NCBI RefSeq assembly: GCF_001730525.1
Contig: NZ_MDFN01000010.1
Location: forward strand, 78,357-142,356
Origin: Arcticibacter eurypsychrophilus
GTDB lineage: Bacteria > Bacteroidota > Bacteroidia > Sphingobacteriales > Sphingobacteriaceae
DNA length: 64,000 nucleotides
Direction of reading: 5' to 3'
The notes under the pieces were generated by a model that was not told where the DNA came from, did no database searches, and was given only the letters and a program-made list of their open reading frames with translations. Numbering within the stretch: position 1 is the first letter of the stretch; every line of letters begins with the position of its first letter. Shown in pieces: positions 1 through 7,910 of this stretch. The position numbers and the translations under genes were made by a program.

Positions 1-1
1 G

Positions 2-208
2 ATCAAAATTAAAGAAGGCATTGATAAGGAAACCTCCAAAAAAATTATCAAAAAAATAAAAGACAGCGGACTAAAAGTTCAAGCTTCCATCATGGACGAA
101 CAAGTTAGAGTTCAGGCTAAAAAGATTGATGACCTGCAGGCTGTCATCACCTTATGCCGTACGGAAGACTTTGGCCAACCTCTTCAATATATCAATATGA
201 GGAATTAA
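2..208 (+). CDS. yajQ: YajQ family (UPF0234) nucleotide-binding protein, C-terminal part
   Basis: The window opens inside this gene; about 68 C-terminal codons remain, read from base 2 to a TAA at 206-208. The residues match the end of YajQ: a [12 protein letters not shown] helix, then [13 protein letters not shown], the [10 protein letters not shown] segment and a terminal [11 protein letters not shown] that corresponds to the family's GQPFQFxNFRD ending. YajQ proteins are small cytosolic two-domain ferredoxin-like folds that bind nucleotides, with cyclic-di-GMP binding reported for some members. The 5' end lies outside the window, so nothing can be said about its promoter or operon. The identification rests on the C-terminal motif only but is specific. 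Confidence 0.85.
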   Translation: MKIKEGIDKETSKKIIKKIKDSGLKVQASIMDEQVRVQAKKIDDLQAVITLCRTEDFGQPLQYINMRN

Positions 209-268
209 AAACCAACATACATGTCCAGCGGAATAACTTATTATACTAAATCTTTCTGCCGAACACCT

Positions 269-340
269 AAAATGCTTCTTTGAGAACGAATAATTGGAAT
301 CAATCTTCCTAACTCTTCTCTCTTAAAGGAGCATTTTGTT
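269..340 (+). terminator. Possible terminator after yajQ
   Basis: A long-range inverted repeat pairs AAAATGCT (about 269-276) with AGCATTTT (about 329-336), with further pairing of GAGA and TCTC inside, followed by TTTGTTT. The loop is large, so this is only a moderate terminator candidate. The rest of the 209-446 gap shows no gene. Confidence 0.35.
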
Positions 341-446
341 TAACTTAAGCGATTCTAACGACTTATATTACCTTATTTAGTAATCATTATCATTTTTTCT
401 TCAATGTAACCTGTCTAACTTTACATCAACAAAAACCCCGAAGATT

Positions 447-1280
447 ATGAAAACTATAATCGTAGCCACCGACCTCTCTAAAGATGCAAACAATGCGCTT
501 GAATATGCAGCTGCTCTTGCCAGATGCACAAATGCTAAGTTAGTTTTATATAATTCCTTTGTTATTCCCCCGCATGCTGCAAACACGTTATTGCCTGCAT
601 CAGAAATTGAAAAAATTATCGCATCAAACAAAGCATCATTAGAATACATTGCTTTGAAAACAAAATGCACATACGATGTACCAGTTGAATGTGTAAGTAA
701 ACTATCTGAAATCCAGTCTGAATTAGATCGCTTAGTTGTTGAATACGACGCCGACCTGGTTGTAATGGGAATGAGAGGAGAAACATTAGACCAAAGATTA
801 TTTGGTAATACCACCACATCAATCATCCATCATGCCAAATATCCCGTACTGGTAGTACCTATCGACGCAAAATTTAAAGGCATGAGTAAAATACTATTTG
901 CTTGTGATGATAACTGTCACTCAGCCAGCAAAACATTAGTTAAACTAAAAGAGATTGCCGCTGAAATGAGCGCAGAAGTACAGGTTCTTCATGTACAAAA
1001 ATTAATGAAAAAAGCTGATCTTGCACTTGTTGAAGAACTAGCCGGCCTACATCCGCACGATGAAAGCTTTAGCGGATTAAATCATACCTACAGAGATATT
1101 GATGGCTGTAGCATCATTGAAGGGATTGAAAAAGGCATGAAAGAGTACAATGCAGACTTGCTTGTGATGGTACCACAAAAACATGGCTTATGGGATTCCC
1201 TGCTTCACAGAAGCAAAACCTGTGCAATGGCCTCACGTAGTAAAGTTCCTTTATTATCTATTCCATTTGGAAAGAACTAA
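447..1280 (+). CDS. Tandem-domain universal stress protein (UspA family)
   Basis: A 277-residue cytosolic protein made of two Usp domains, roughly residues 1-140 and 145-277. The first begins MKTIIVATDLS, the typical beta-1/Asp start, and carries the nucleotide-binding signature GMRG...FGNTTT around residues 107-125, matching the family G-x2-G-x9-G-(S/T) motif. The second domain starts near KILFACDD and lacks a clear copy of that motif (it reads MVPQKHGLWDSLLHRS), so probably only the first half binds ATP. Such proteins help cells tolerate stress and growth arrest; the exact partner is unknown. The ATG at 447 is chosen because the beta-1 strand begins there. It stands alone and is followed by a strong terminator. 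Confidence 0.9.
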   Translation: MKTIIVATDLSKDANNALEYAAALARCTNAKLVLYNSFVIPPHAANTLLPASEIEKIIASNKASLEYIALKTKCTYDVPVECVSKLSEIQSELDRLVVEYDADLVVMGMRGETLDQRLFGNTTTSIIHHAKYPVLVVPIDAKFKGMSKILFACDDNCHSASKTLVKLKEIAAEMSAEVQVLHVQKLMKKADLALVEELAGLHPHDESFSGLNHTYRDIDGCSIIEGIEKGMKEYNADLLVMVPQKHGLWDSLLHRSKTCAMASRSKVPLLSIPFGKN

Positions 1281-1338
1281 ATTATAATGCAGAATCCCTC
1301 TGCATAAAAGAACCAAGGGGTTGGAGTTTAAGTAGCGG

Positions 1339-1368
1339 AAGACCGGCGAATGCCGGTCTTTGCTTTTT
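1339..1368 (+). terminator. Rho-independent terminator after the Usp gene
   Basis: AAGACCGGC and GCCGGTCTT form a perfect 9-bp GC-rich stem with a GAAT loop (1339-1360), followed by a short T-rich run (TGCTTTTT). Confidence 0.8.
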
Positions 1369-1517
1369 AAAAGCAGTTTTCTATAAAACTCAGCCCTCTT
1401 AAAGAACTTACAAAATCAAAAGCTAACATAGGTATACTTATTTATCCGGAGTCATCCCCTACACTATATACCTGAAATTCTAGCAATTACGACTTTTCTT
1501 TAAATAAAAAATTGGAC

Positions 1518-1547
1518 AAAAAATAAGCTCCCGATGGGCGGAAGCTC
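1518..1547 (-). terminator. Terminator of tRNA-like unit 1
   Basis: On the minus strand a 9-bp stem (1525-1547, two G-U pairs) with a CCCAT loop is followed by a run of T (complement of 1518-1523). It ends the transcript of the tRNA-like RNA at 1585-1694. The same hairpin with compensating bases occurs at 1854-1876. Confidence 0.75.
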
Positions 1548-1584
1548 AAACTAACCAATTATAAACCTAAATTATTGAAAGGAG

Positions 1585-1694
1585 CTGTAGGGGAAGGAAT
1601 CGAACCTCCAAGAAGTAGTTAGACCGTTTCCGGTTTTCCCATAATCTCCACCACCGAGACAAGGAGGTGTGTCTGCCAGTTTCACCACCCTACA
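1585..1694 (-). tRNA. tRNA-like RNA, class II with expanded variable arm (copy 1)
   Basis: Read on the minus strand, this folds as a complete cloverleaf. The acceptor TGTAGGG (1694-1688) pairs with CCCTACA (1592-1586), with G as discriminator at 1585 and no encoded CCA. The D-arm is GTG/CAC with a Leu-like loop AAACTGGCAGA. The anticodon stem CCTCC/GGTGG has one T-T mismatch around loop TTGTCTC, which puts GUC at 34-36 after U33. The T-arm is GGAGG/CCTTC with loop TTCGATT. The variable region is about 41 nt (1650-1610), far longer than the usual 12-20 nt of Leu/Ser/Tyr tRNAs, and ends in a CCG-GAAA-CGG hairpin. Long variable arms are not expected with a GUC (Asp) anticodon, and Leu tRNAs carry A73. 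It may be a non-canonical or degenerate tRNA. A second copy lies 329 bases away. Confidence 0.6.
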
Positions 1695-1845
1695 GTATAA
1701 TTAACAAACTGATAACCGTTTGTTGACTCAAAGATAATAACATAACCTATACGTTGCAAATATTTTAAAATAAAATATTAATAAATGTAAATAAAGTAAT
1801 AGGGGATTAGCTTTTATGAAAATTATATAAACCAGAATTTTAGGC

Positions 1846-1876
1846 AAAAAAATAAGCTCTCGATGGGCGAGAGCTC
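1846..1876 (-). terminator. Terminator of tRNA-like unit 2
   Basis: Perfect 9-bp stem GAGCTCTCG/CGAGAGCTT with CCCAT loop (1876-1854 on the minus strand) followed by a T run (complement of 1846-1853). Relative to the copy at 1525-1547 the changed positions remain paired. Confidence 0.8.
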
Positions 1877-1913
1877 AAACTAACCAATTATAAACCTAAA
1901 TTATTGAAAGGAG

Positions 1914-2022
1914 CTGTAAGGGAAGGAATCGAACCTTCAAAGAGTGGTTAACCGTTTCCGGATTTCCCATAATCTCCGCCACCGGGACAAGGAGGAGTGT
2001 CTGCCAATTTCACCACCCTACA
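1914..2022 (-). tRNA. tRNA-like RNA, class II with expanded variable arm (copy 2)
   Basis: Second unit of the tandem pair. The acceptor TGTAGGG (2022-2016) pairs with CCTTACA (1921-1915) through one G-U pair; the discriminator is G (1914). D-loop is AAATTGGCAGA, the anticodon loop TTGTCCC again gives GUC, and the T-arm GAAGG/CCTTC is perfectly paired. The variable region of about 40 nt keeps the same plan as copy 1: GAG pairs with CTC, TGG with CCA, and a CCG-GAAA-CGG tip. Where the copies differ the pairs are kept (CCA to CTA, CTC to CTT as G-U), which argues for a selected structure. A 3' trailer of about 37 nt, nearly identical in both copies, leads to the terminator. Amino-acid identity and role are unknown. 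Confidence 0.6.
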
Positions 2023-2360
2023 GTATTTTAAAAGCCCTAAAAACTTGTTGATACAAATATCGTTAAATTATTAATAATTGCAAATACTTTAACACATTTT
2101 AACATTTATTATCAATTTAATAGCTTTAAAGGCAATTCTATGACAAATTCAAAAACCAACAGAAGTAATTTCTTTTAATACCAGGTATCATTGCCCTTTT
2201 AAAAACACTATTATAGTAACGTAATATAAAAACCCATAGTACTTTATTTGAATGAATAAGTAAAATCAAATTTCCTACAGTTTTAAATGACAATATATTG
2301 AAAAACAAATTACATATTTGATGCTTTAGTAAAACATACAAATACTTATAATATTGATGA

Positions 2361-2378
2361 TGTGAATAATACTTCACA
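2361..2378. promoter_or_regulatory. Dyad upstream of the polyketide operon
   Basis: TGTGAATAATACTTCACA has perfect 6-bp arms (TGTGAA/TTCACA) around a 6-bp centre and lies 39 bases before the ATG at 2418. The half-sites resemble CRP/FNR-family operators, but the spacing between TGTGA and TCACA is 8 rather than 6. Confidence 0.35.
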
Positions 2379-2417
2379 ATACTGTATGCAGGCGAATCAA
2401 TAAACTTAATATAGCAA

Positions 2418-3524
2418 ATGAGTAGTTTAATCAGTGCAATAGGAATTGCCAATCCGGAAAATCGGCTTTCGCAGCAAAACATATACACTTTCATGGTGAA
2501 TGCTTTTGCTCTTAGTCCGGACCATGCTGCCCGGCTAAAAACAATTTATGATAATTCCGGTATTGATTACCGCTACTCTGTGATTAATGATTTCGACGCT
2601 CAACCGGTTGATTTTACATTTTTTGAACCCTCTGCTGATCTGGAACCATTTGTTACTACCCACAAGCGACTTCAAATCTATCAGGAAAAAGCTATCAAGA
2701 TAGCTTTGCAAGCATCCCAAAATTGTCTTTCCCATTTTAATGATCAAATAACAGAGCAAATAACCCATTTGATTACGGTTAGTTGTACCGGAATGTATGC
2801 GCCGGGAATTGATGTTGACCTAGTGGAACAGCTGGGACTTAAACGTACCACCGAACGCACTTGTATTAATTTCATGGGTTGCTATGGTGCGATTAACGGA
2901 TTGAAAGCTGCCGATTATATTTGCAGAGCTGATCCTAAGGCAAAGGTATTGCTGGTTTCTGTTGAGCTATGCACTCTTCATTTTCAAAAGACGAACACCT
3001 TAGATAACTGGGTTGCTAATTCACTTTTTTCTGATGGATCAGCTGCTGTCCTCATTGAGCATTCTACTAATAAATCAGGTAACGGAACAGGTCTCATAAT
3101 TGAAAACTTTTACTCGGAGTTTTTACCCGAAAGTCGTAATGAAATGGGCTGGTTTGTTGGCAACACTGGTTTCGAAATGAAACTTACTTCTAAAGTATCC
3201 AAGCAGATCAGGAAAAATATAAAAGGTGTTACTGACCGCTTACTTCAAAAGGCTGGTCTCACAAAAGAGCAAATTGAATTGTATGCCATTCATCCGGGAG
3301 GTAAAAAGATCCTGGAAGCTGTTGAGGAATCTTTGGAACTGCCTGAAGAAAGCAACACTTTTGCTTATGAGGTTTTGCGGAAATATGGTAATATGTCATC
3401 GGCAACCATTTTATTTGTGCTGCAAAAGATTTTAAATGCCGGAATGTTATCCAATCAACGTGTTTTAAGCTTTGCATTTGGGCCAGGTTTAACGGTTGAG
3501 GGTATGGTTCTTAAGGTTTGTTAA
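2418..3524 (+). CDS. Type III polyketide synthase (chalcone/stilbene synthase-like)
   Basis: A 368-residue homodimeric-type ketosynthase that would extend an acyl-CoA with malonyl-CoA and cyclise the product to a pyrone, resorcinol or similar ring. The Cys-His-Asn triad is visible: C123 in VSCTGMYAPG, H292 in IHPGGKK and N325 in YGNMSSAT. Length fits the family (350-400). It is the first gene of a compact three-gene operon; the next ATG follows the stop by 4 bases. In other bacteria type III synthases next to a flavoprotein and a methyltransferase make tailored alkyl-resorcinol, alkylpyrone or quinone-like lipids; that product class is inferred here, not shown. A dyad at 2361-2378 may be an operator. 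Confidence 0.93.
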   Translation: MSSLISAIGIANPENRLSQQNIYTFMVNAFALSPDHAARLKTIYDNSGIDYRYSVINDFDAQPVDFTFFEPSADLEPFVTTHKRLQIYQEKAIKIALQASQNCLSHFNDQITEQITHLITVSCTGMYAPGIDVDLVEQLGLKRTTERTCINFMGCYGAINGLKAADYICRADPKAKVLLVSVELCTLHFQKTNTLDNWVANSLFSDGSAAVLIEHSTNKSGNGTGLIIENFYSEFLPESRNEMGWFVGNTGFEMKLTSKVSKQIRKNIKGVTDRLLQKAGLTKEQIELYAIHPGGKKILEAVEESLELPEESNTFAYEVLRKYGNMSSATILFVLQKILNAGMLSNQRVLSFAFGPGLTVEGMVLKVC

Positions 3525-3528
3525 AACG

Positions 3529-4665
3529 ATGTGCGACGTAATTATTGTAGGTGGAGGACTAGCAGGATTATTTAATGCGCTATTACTGAACGAAGCTGGA
3601 TTACAAGTTACCGTTATAGAAAAAAAGTCGTATCCCTTCCATAGGGTTTGTGGTGAGTACATTTCAAATGAAGTCCTCCCCTTTCTTAAGGAACTTGATA
3701 TTGATGTCACTGCTCTCCATGCATCACATATTACACGACTCGAAGTAACCTCCACTTCAGGAGCAAAATTTGCACAACAACTTGATTTGGGTGGTTTTGG
3801 ACTAAGTCGATATACCTTTGATCATTATCTTTATCAAAGGTGCAAGGCGAAGGGTGTAACCTTTATGCTGGATACACGTGTGGAAGATATTCAGTTTAAG
3901 CAAAACAGTTTTGAGGTTACATTGCCTGATCAAATCCTTAAAGCCCCCCTGGTTATCGGCTCATTCGGCAAACGGTCTAACTTGGATAGCAAGCTAAACC
4001 GAAGCTTTTTTCACCATCGCAGTCCTTATATCGGCATAAAGATCCATGCTAAAATTGATTTTCCCGATGATTTAATTCAGCTGAATAGTTTTAAAAATGG
4101 CTATTGTGGGGTATCAAAAATTGAGGATGACCGCTATTGCATCTGCTCATTGGCTCATCGCGATGATTTACGGCAGTATGGCAACCTGCAAGATTTGCAA
4201 GAAGGATTGATAAACAAAAACCCTTACCAGAAGGCTTTATTTAAAAACGCAGAGATGCTAATGGATAAACCCGAGGTGATTAACGAAATATCTTTTGAGA
4301 AAAAGCAACCGGTAGAGCAACATATTTTGATGAGTGGCGATACAGCCGGAATGATTGCCCCTTTATGTGGCAACGGCATGACGATGGCCATTCATTCAGC
4401 TAAAATCCTGTCTGAGATAATTGTCCGATGCTATAAAAATGGAGCTCCATTTTCTTTAGAGCAACGAAATAAATTAGAACAAATTTACATTGAGGCTTGG
4501 AATAAGCAATTTGCAAAGCGTTTATGGACCGGACGCAAATTGCAATTTATATTTGGAAACAACACCTTGATGAACCTGGCTATCCATCTGCTGAATGGTT
4601 CGCCAGCGATGGCAGGCTACTTAATAAAACGCACTCATGGTAAACCTTTGGGACTCTTAAAATAA
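3529..4665 (+). CDS. FAD-dependent oxidoreductase of the type III PKS operon
   Basis: A 378-residue flavoprotein of the geranylgeranyl-reductase/aromatic-hydroxylase type. The N-terminus has the dinucleotide motif VIIVGGGLAGLFNA, residues around 43 read RVCGEYIS as in the HRVCGE(Y/F) subgroup, and the second FAD motif appears as SGDTAGMIAPLCGNGM near residue 280. A TTG-initiated longer frame reaches into the synthase gene, but the ATG at 3529 is preferred because it sits directly after the synthase stop and just before the Rossmann strand. It probably oxidises or hydroxylates the polyketide ring, or reduces a double bond in the chain. Membrane segments are not obvious. Confidence 0.88.
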   Translation: MCDVIIVGGGLAGLFNALLLNEAGLQVTVIEKKSYPFHRVCGEYISNEVLPFLKELDIDVTALHASHITRLEVTSTSGAKFAQQLDLGGFGLSRYTFDHYLYQRCKAKGVTFMLDTRVEDIQFKQNSFEVTLPDQILKAPLVIGSFGKRSNLDSKLNRSFFHHRSPYIGIKIHAKIDFPDDLIQLNSFKNGYCGVSKIEDDRYCICSLAHRDDLRQYGNLQDLQEGLINKNPYQKALFKNAEMLMDKPEVINEISFEKKQPVEQHILMSGDTAGMIAPLCGNGMTMAIHSAKILSEIIVRCYKNGAPFSLEQRNKLEQIYIEAWNKQFAKRLWTGRKLQFIFGNNTLMNLAIHLLNGSPAMAGYLIKRTHGKPLGLLK

Positions 4666-4671
4666 AAACAT

Positions 4672-5373
4672 ATGGTTGATTTCAGCAAGCGTATTCGTGG
4701 TGTTGACGAAATTATGGATGACTTTGATTTACCGAAAACTGAGCTGGAACCCGTACTTAAAGGTTTGGGTAATTTAAATGCCTGGTTTGGCGGTCATGCT
4801 AGTTTAATTAAAGCACTAGAGCACTTTCCGGTACAATCAGGAAATCATATTAGTGACTGGGGATGCGGAGGTGGAGATGCTTTAAAGGCAATAGCTGACT
4901 GGGCGAAAAAAAGGAAAATCCCTATAAAGTTAACCGGAGTGGATGCCTCTTCGGGGGTTCTATCTTTTGCGCAGAAAGAAACCAACGGTTATTTGAACAT
5001 CAAATACATACAAACTGAAGTGATGAGTGATAATCTAAAGGAAAATCAATTTGATATCATCTTATCAAGTCTGTTTACACATCATTTTGAAGATGATGCC
5101 TGGGTTCAACTGATTAAAAAAATGGCAAAAACTGCTAAACGAGGAGTCATAGTCACTGATTTACACCGTCACTGGCTGTTATACTATTCACTAATTGCTA
5201 TTTTTACTGTTGTGATCCCCAATAAAATGATGCGCAACGATGGCCCTTTATCGGTAAGACGTAGTTTTAAAAAAGATGAACTAAAGTCGTTATTGGCAAA
5301 AGCAGGGGTAAACAAATATAAAATTGAATGGAAATGGGCGTTCAGATGGCAGGTTGTTATTTATAATTCCTGA
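4672..5373 (+). CDS. Class I SAM-dependent methyltransferase of the type III PKS operon
   Basis: A 233-residue methyltransferase. Motif I is SDWGCGGGDALK (about residues 62-73), followed by an acidic loop VDASSGVLSFA and a motif IV-like DIILSSLFTHHF. These are the features of the small Rossmann-fold methyltransferases that modify quinones and polyketides. It starts 6 bases after the flavoprotein stop, so the three genes are surely co-transcribed, and the natural reading is O- or C-methylation of the polyketide product. A hydrophobic stretch around residues 165-183 (LLYYSLIAIFTVVIP) suggests it may touch the membrane, in keeping with a lipid substrate. Confidence 0.88.
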   Translation: MVDFSKRIRGVDEIMDDFDLPKTELEPVLKGLGNLNAWFGGHASLIKALEHFPVQSGNHISDWGCGGGDALKAIADWAKKRKIPIKLTGVDASSGVLSFAQKETNGYLNIKYIQTEVMSDNLKENQFDIILSSLFTHHFEDDAWVQLIKKMAKTAKRGVIVTDLHRHWLLYYSLIAIFTVVIPNKMMRNDGPLSVRRSFKKDELKSLLAKAGVNKYKIEWKWAFRWQVVIYNS

Positions 5374-5400
5374 ATAAATCAGCCAAAGGCTTTCATTGCA

Positions 5401-5985
5401 TTATTTATTTAACAATCTGGCAACGTACTTCCCTATAATATCAAATTCCAAATTAACAGTATCACCCCGCTTTAGTTGTTTGAAGTTGGTATGCTCATGC
5501 GTATACGGGATGATAGCAATAGAAAAACGATTTGCTTCTGAATTAACAACAGTAAGACTCACACCATTTACGCAAATTGAACCTTTTTCTACGGTTATGT
5601 TTCCGATTGAGGAATCATATTCAAAAATATAAAACCAGCTCCCTTCTAATTCATTGACAGCTACACAAATTGCAGTTTGATCAACATGCCCCTGTACTAT
5701 ATGTCCGTCAAGCCTGCCATTCATCTGCATACACCTTTCCAGATTAATAAAATCGCCTATAGCCAGAGCTCTCAGATTAGATTTTTGTAAGGTCTCTTCT
5801 ACTGCTGTCACAGTATGTGCGTGTTCATCTAATGCGACAATAGTTAGACAAACCCCATTATGGGCAACTGACTGGTCAATTTTAAGCTCAGCAGAAAAAG
5901 GAGAAGAAGCTGTAATATTCAAATTCCCTTTATCTTCTTGTAAGGCAATAACCTGACCTGTGAATTCAACAATACCTGTAAACAT
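5401..5985 (-). CDS. ribE: Riboflavin synthase, alpha chain
   Basis: A 194-residue enzyme that dismutates two 6,7-dimethyl-8-ribityllumazine molecules into riboflavin in the cytosol. The two lumazine-binding barrel repeats are visible: the first starts MFTGIVEFTGQV with GVCLTIV, the second starts near residue 97 (HIVQGHVDQT) with GVSLTVVN. Length agrees with the family (about 200). The gene is convergent with the PKS operon (28 bases between stops) and divergent from rpoN. I looked for an FMN riboswitch in the 112-base upstream gap and saw none. Confidence 0.95.
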   Translation of the reverse strand: MFTGIVEFTGQVIALQEDKGNLNITASSPFSAELKIDQSVAHNGVCLTIVALDEHAHTVTAVEETLQKSNLRALAIGDFINLERCMQMNGRLDGHIVQGHVDQTAICVAVNELEGSWFYIFEYDSSIGNITVEKGSICVNGVSLTVVNSEANRFSIAIIPYTHEHTNFKQLKRGDTVNLEFDIIGKYVARLLNK

Positions 5986-6097
5986 GTTGTAAAGATAAAC
6001 AAAAGCTGATTCTGCTCAAATTGCGAATTGTCTTCGTATATTTAAAATCAAAATTATTTATGATTTAAATTAAATATGTAATTTTGGCACACTATTT

Positions 6098-7570
6098 ATG
6101 TTAAGACAAAACCTACAACAGAAACTACTTCAAAAGCTATCTCCTCAACAGATCCAGTTCATCAAGCTATTACAGGTGCCAACTGTATCTTTGGATGCTC
6201 GTATCAAAGAAGAGTTGGAAGAAAACCCTGCGTTGGAAGATTTAAGTCTTGCGAATCAGAATGATCCTGTTGAAGAATATCCGGATAAAGACCCGGATGA
6301 TACGTTCGACCATGAAGAGAAATCGGAAGATTATGATGAATTCAACATCGACGACTACCTTCAGGAAGATAACTTAAACGACTTCAGTTCTAAATACGAT
6401 AAAAATAGTGACGATGAAGAGGATAAAAAAGAAATTCCTTTTGCTGTTCAAAGCTCTTTTTATGAAAACCTTCAGGAACAGCTTGATCTTATCCCTTTAT
6501 CAGATAAGGACTTCCAGATAGGCCAACAACTTATAGGAAGTCTGGATGACGATGGTTACCTGAGACGTTCAGTGACCTCTCTTATTGACGACCTGGCCTT
6601 TTCGCAAAATATATTTGCAGAAGAGGAGGAAGTTGAAGAAATGCTCAAAGTGATCCAGAACTTTGAACCTCCTGGCATTGGTGCCCGCGATTTGCAAGAG
6701 TGTTTACTTATTCAGCTCCGAAAAAAGGATCAGCAAAATCTCATCATATTAAAAGCAATCCGAATAGTAGAAGACTATCTGGACGAGTTTACACGAAAAC
6801 ATTACGATAAATTGGAGAAGTCGCTGAATGTAAATTCAAGTGAGCTCAAAGAAATTATAGCTGAAATTTTAAAACTTAACCCTAAACCGGGTGATTCTGA
6901 AGCAGTAACTACCAAACAGCTTCAGATTATCCCCGATTTCCATATCAGTAATAAAGAAGGTTTCCTCGTTTTAACATTAAACTCTCAAAATGCACCTGAG
7001 CTTAAAGTAAGCCGCTCCTACCAGGAGATGTTTCAACATTATGATAAGTCTGCACAAAAAGATAAAAAATTAAAAGAAGCAGTACAGTTCGTCAAACAAA
7101 AGTTAGATTCGGCAAAATGGTTTATTGACGCAATTAAACAACGCCAGCAAACCTTATTGAAAACCATGAATGCGATTATGCATTATCAGTATGACTATTT
7201 CCTTACCGGTGCTGACAGGAACCTCAGACCAATGATCCTGAAAGATATCGCCGACCGCATTGGAATGGATATTTCAACCGTATCCAGGGTGGCTAACTCT
7301 AAGTATGTACAAACAGAATTCGGCACTTTTTTACTTAAATCGTTCTTTTCTGAAGCTATTCAAACTGAAAGTGGAGAGGAAGTATCCAATAAAGAAGTGA
7401 AAAGCATTTTAGAAGAGTGCATTGGAAATGAAAACAAAAGACATCCTTTAGCTGATGAAAAGCTTGCGGAAATACTGAAAGAAAAGGGGTATAATATCGC
7501 ACGCCGTACCGTAGCAAAGTACAGGGAAGCTATGAATATCCCGGTAGCACGATTAAGAAAAGAACTTTAA
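6098..7570 (+). CDS. rpoN: RNA polymerase sigma-54 factor
   Basis: A 490-residue sigma-54. Region I is the Gln/Leu-rich N-terminus (LRQNLQQKLLQKLSPQQIQFIKLLQ), followed by a strongly acidic region II (about residues 55-115), the core-binding domain, a helix-turn-helix around MDISTVSRVANSKY, and the RpoN box ARRTVAKYRE near residues 468-477. All functional parts are present. It directs activator-dependent transcription in partnership with bEBP ATPases, none of which are in this window. An 8-mer TAATTTTG at 6079-6086 resembles the Bacteroidota -7 box but lies only 11 bases before the ATG, so I do not call a promoter. Confidence 0.96.
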   Translation: MLRQNLQQKLLQKLSPQQIQFIKLLQVPTVSLDARIKEELEENPALEDLSLANQNDPVEEYPDKDPDDTFDHEEKSEDYDEFNIDDYLQEDNLNDFSSKYDKNSDDEEDKKEIPFAVQSSFYENLQEQLDLIPLSDKDFQIGQQLIGSLDDDGYLRRSVTSLIDDLAFSQNIFAEEEEVEEMLKVIQNFEPPGIGARDLQECLLIQLRKKDQQNLIILKAIRIVEDYLDEFTRKHYDKLEKSLNVNSSELKEIIAEILKLNPKPGDSEAVTTKQLQIIPDFHISNKEGFLVLTLNSQNAPELKVSRSYQEMFQHYDKSAQKDKKLKEAVQFVKQKLDSAKWFIDAIKQRQQTLLKTMNAIMHYQYDYFLTGADRNLRPMILKDIADRIGMDISTVSRVANSKYVQTEFGTFLLKSFFSEAIQTESGEEVSNKEVKSILEECIGNENKRHPLADEKLAEILKEKGYNIARRTVAKYREAMNIPVARLRKEL

Positions 7571-7659
7571 AATTAAATTCCTCTACATTATTTTGACAAT
7601 TAAAGGATTATTTATCAGATAAATAGTTATATCTTGCGCCTTTATAAAAATTCAATATA

Positions 7660-7851
7660 ATGAACGAAGGAACAGTAAAATTTTTCAATGAAACTAAAGG
7701 TTTCGGATTCATCGTACCAGCTAGTGGTGAACCTGATATTTTTGTTCATTCAACAGGACTTGTAGACGAAATTCGTGAGAATGATCGTGTAAAGTATGAA
7801 GTTGAAAAAGGCAAAAAAGGCCTTAATGCGGTGAATGTAGAAGTTATTTAA
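7660..7851 (+). CDS. Cold-shock domain protein
   Basis: A 63-residue single CSD protein. RNP1 is KGFGFI (residues 13-18) and RNP2 is DIFVH (26-30), both needed for single-stranded RNA/DNA binding. It likely acts as an RNA chaperone. Slightly shorter than typical CspA (about 67-70). It is monocistronic and followed by a strong terminator. Confidence 0.95.
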   Translation: MNEGTVKFFNETKGFGFIVPASGEPDIFVHSTGLVDEIRENDRVKYEVEKGKKGLNAVNVEVI

Positions 7852-7871
7852 TAACACATAGATCATTGTAC

Positions 7872-7904
7872 AAGCATCTGCCAAATGGTAGATGCTTTTT
7901 TTTT
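7872..7904 (+). terminator. Terminator of the cold-shock gene
   Basis: Perfect 11-bp stem AAGCATCTGCC/GGTAGATGCTT (one G-T pair) with an AAAT loop, followed by a run of T's to 7904, just before the stop of the convergent MATE gene. Confidence 0.9.
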
Positions 7905-7910
7905 GCCCTA

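Larger units (their letters stand above)
1281..2417. other. Intergenic region holding the tRNA-like pair
   Basis: Apart from the Usp terminator, the two tRNA-like units and their trailers, no protein-coding gene is evident. The 2030-2360 part is very AT-rich and shows nothing recognisable except the dyad just upstream of the polyketide operon. Confidence 0.6.

Noticed and set aside
401..826. 141-codon minus-strand frame opposite the Usp gene
   Set aside because: It overlaps a well-supported gene and has no recognisable motif.
2138..2494. 118-codon minus-strand frame upstream of the PKS
   Set aside because: AT-rich composition gives a Phe/Ile/Tyr-rich peptide and it overlaps the synthase start; no RBS or family match.
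5986..6097. FMN riboswitch before riboflavin synthase
   Set aside because: The gap is only 112 bases and no conserved RFN-type motifs are seen.
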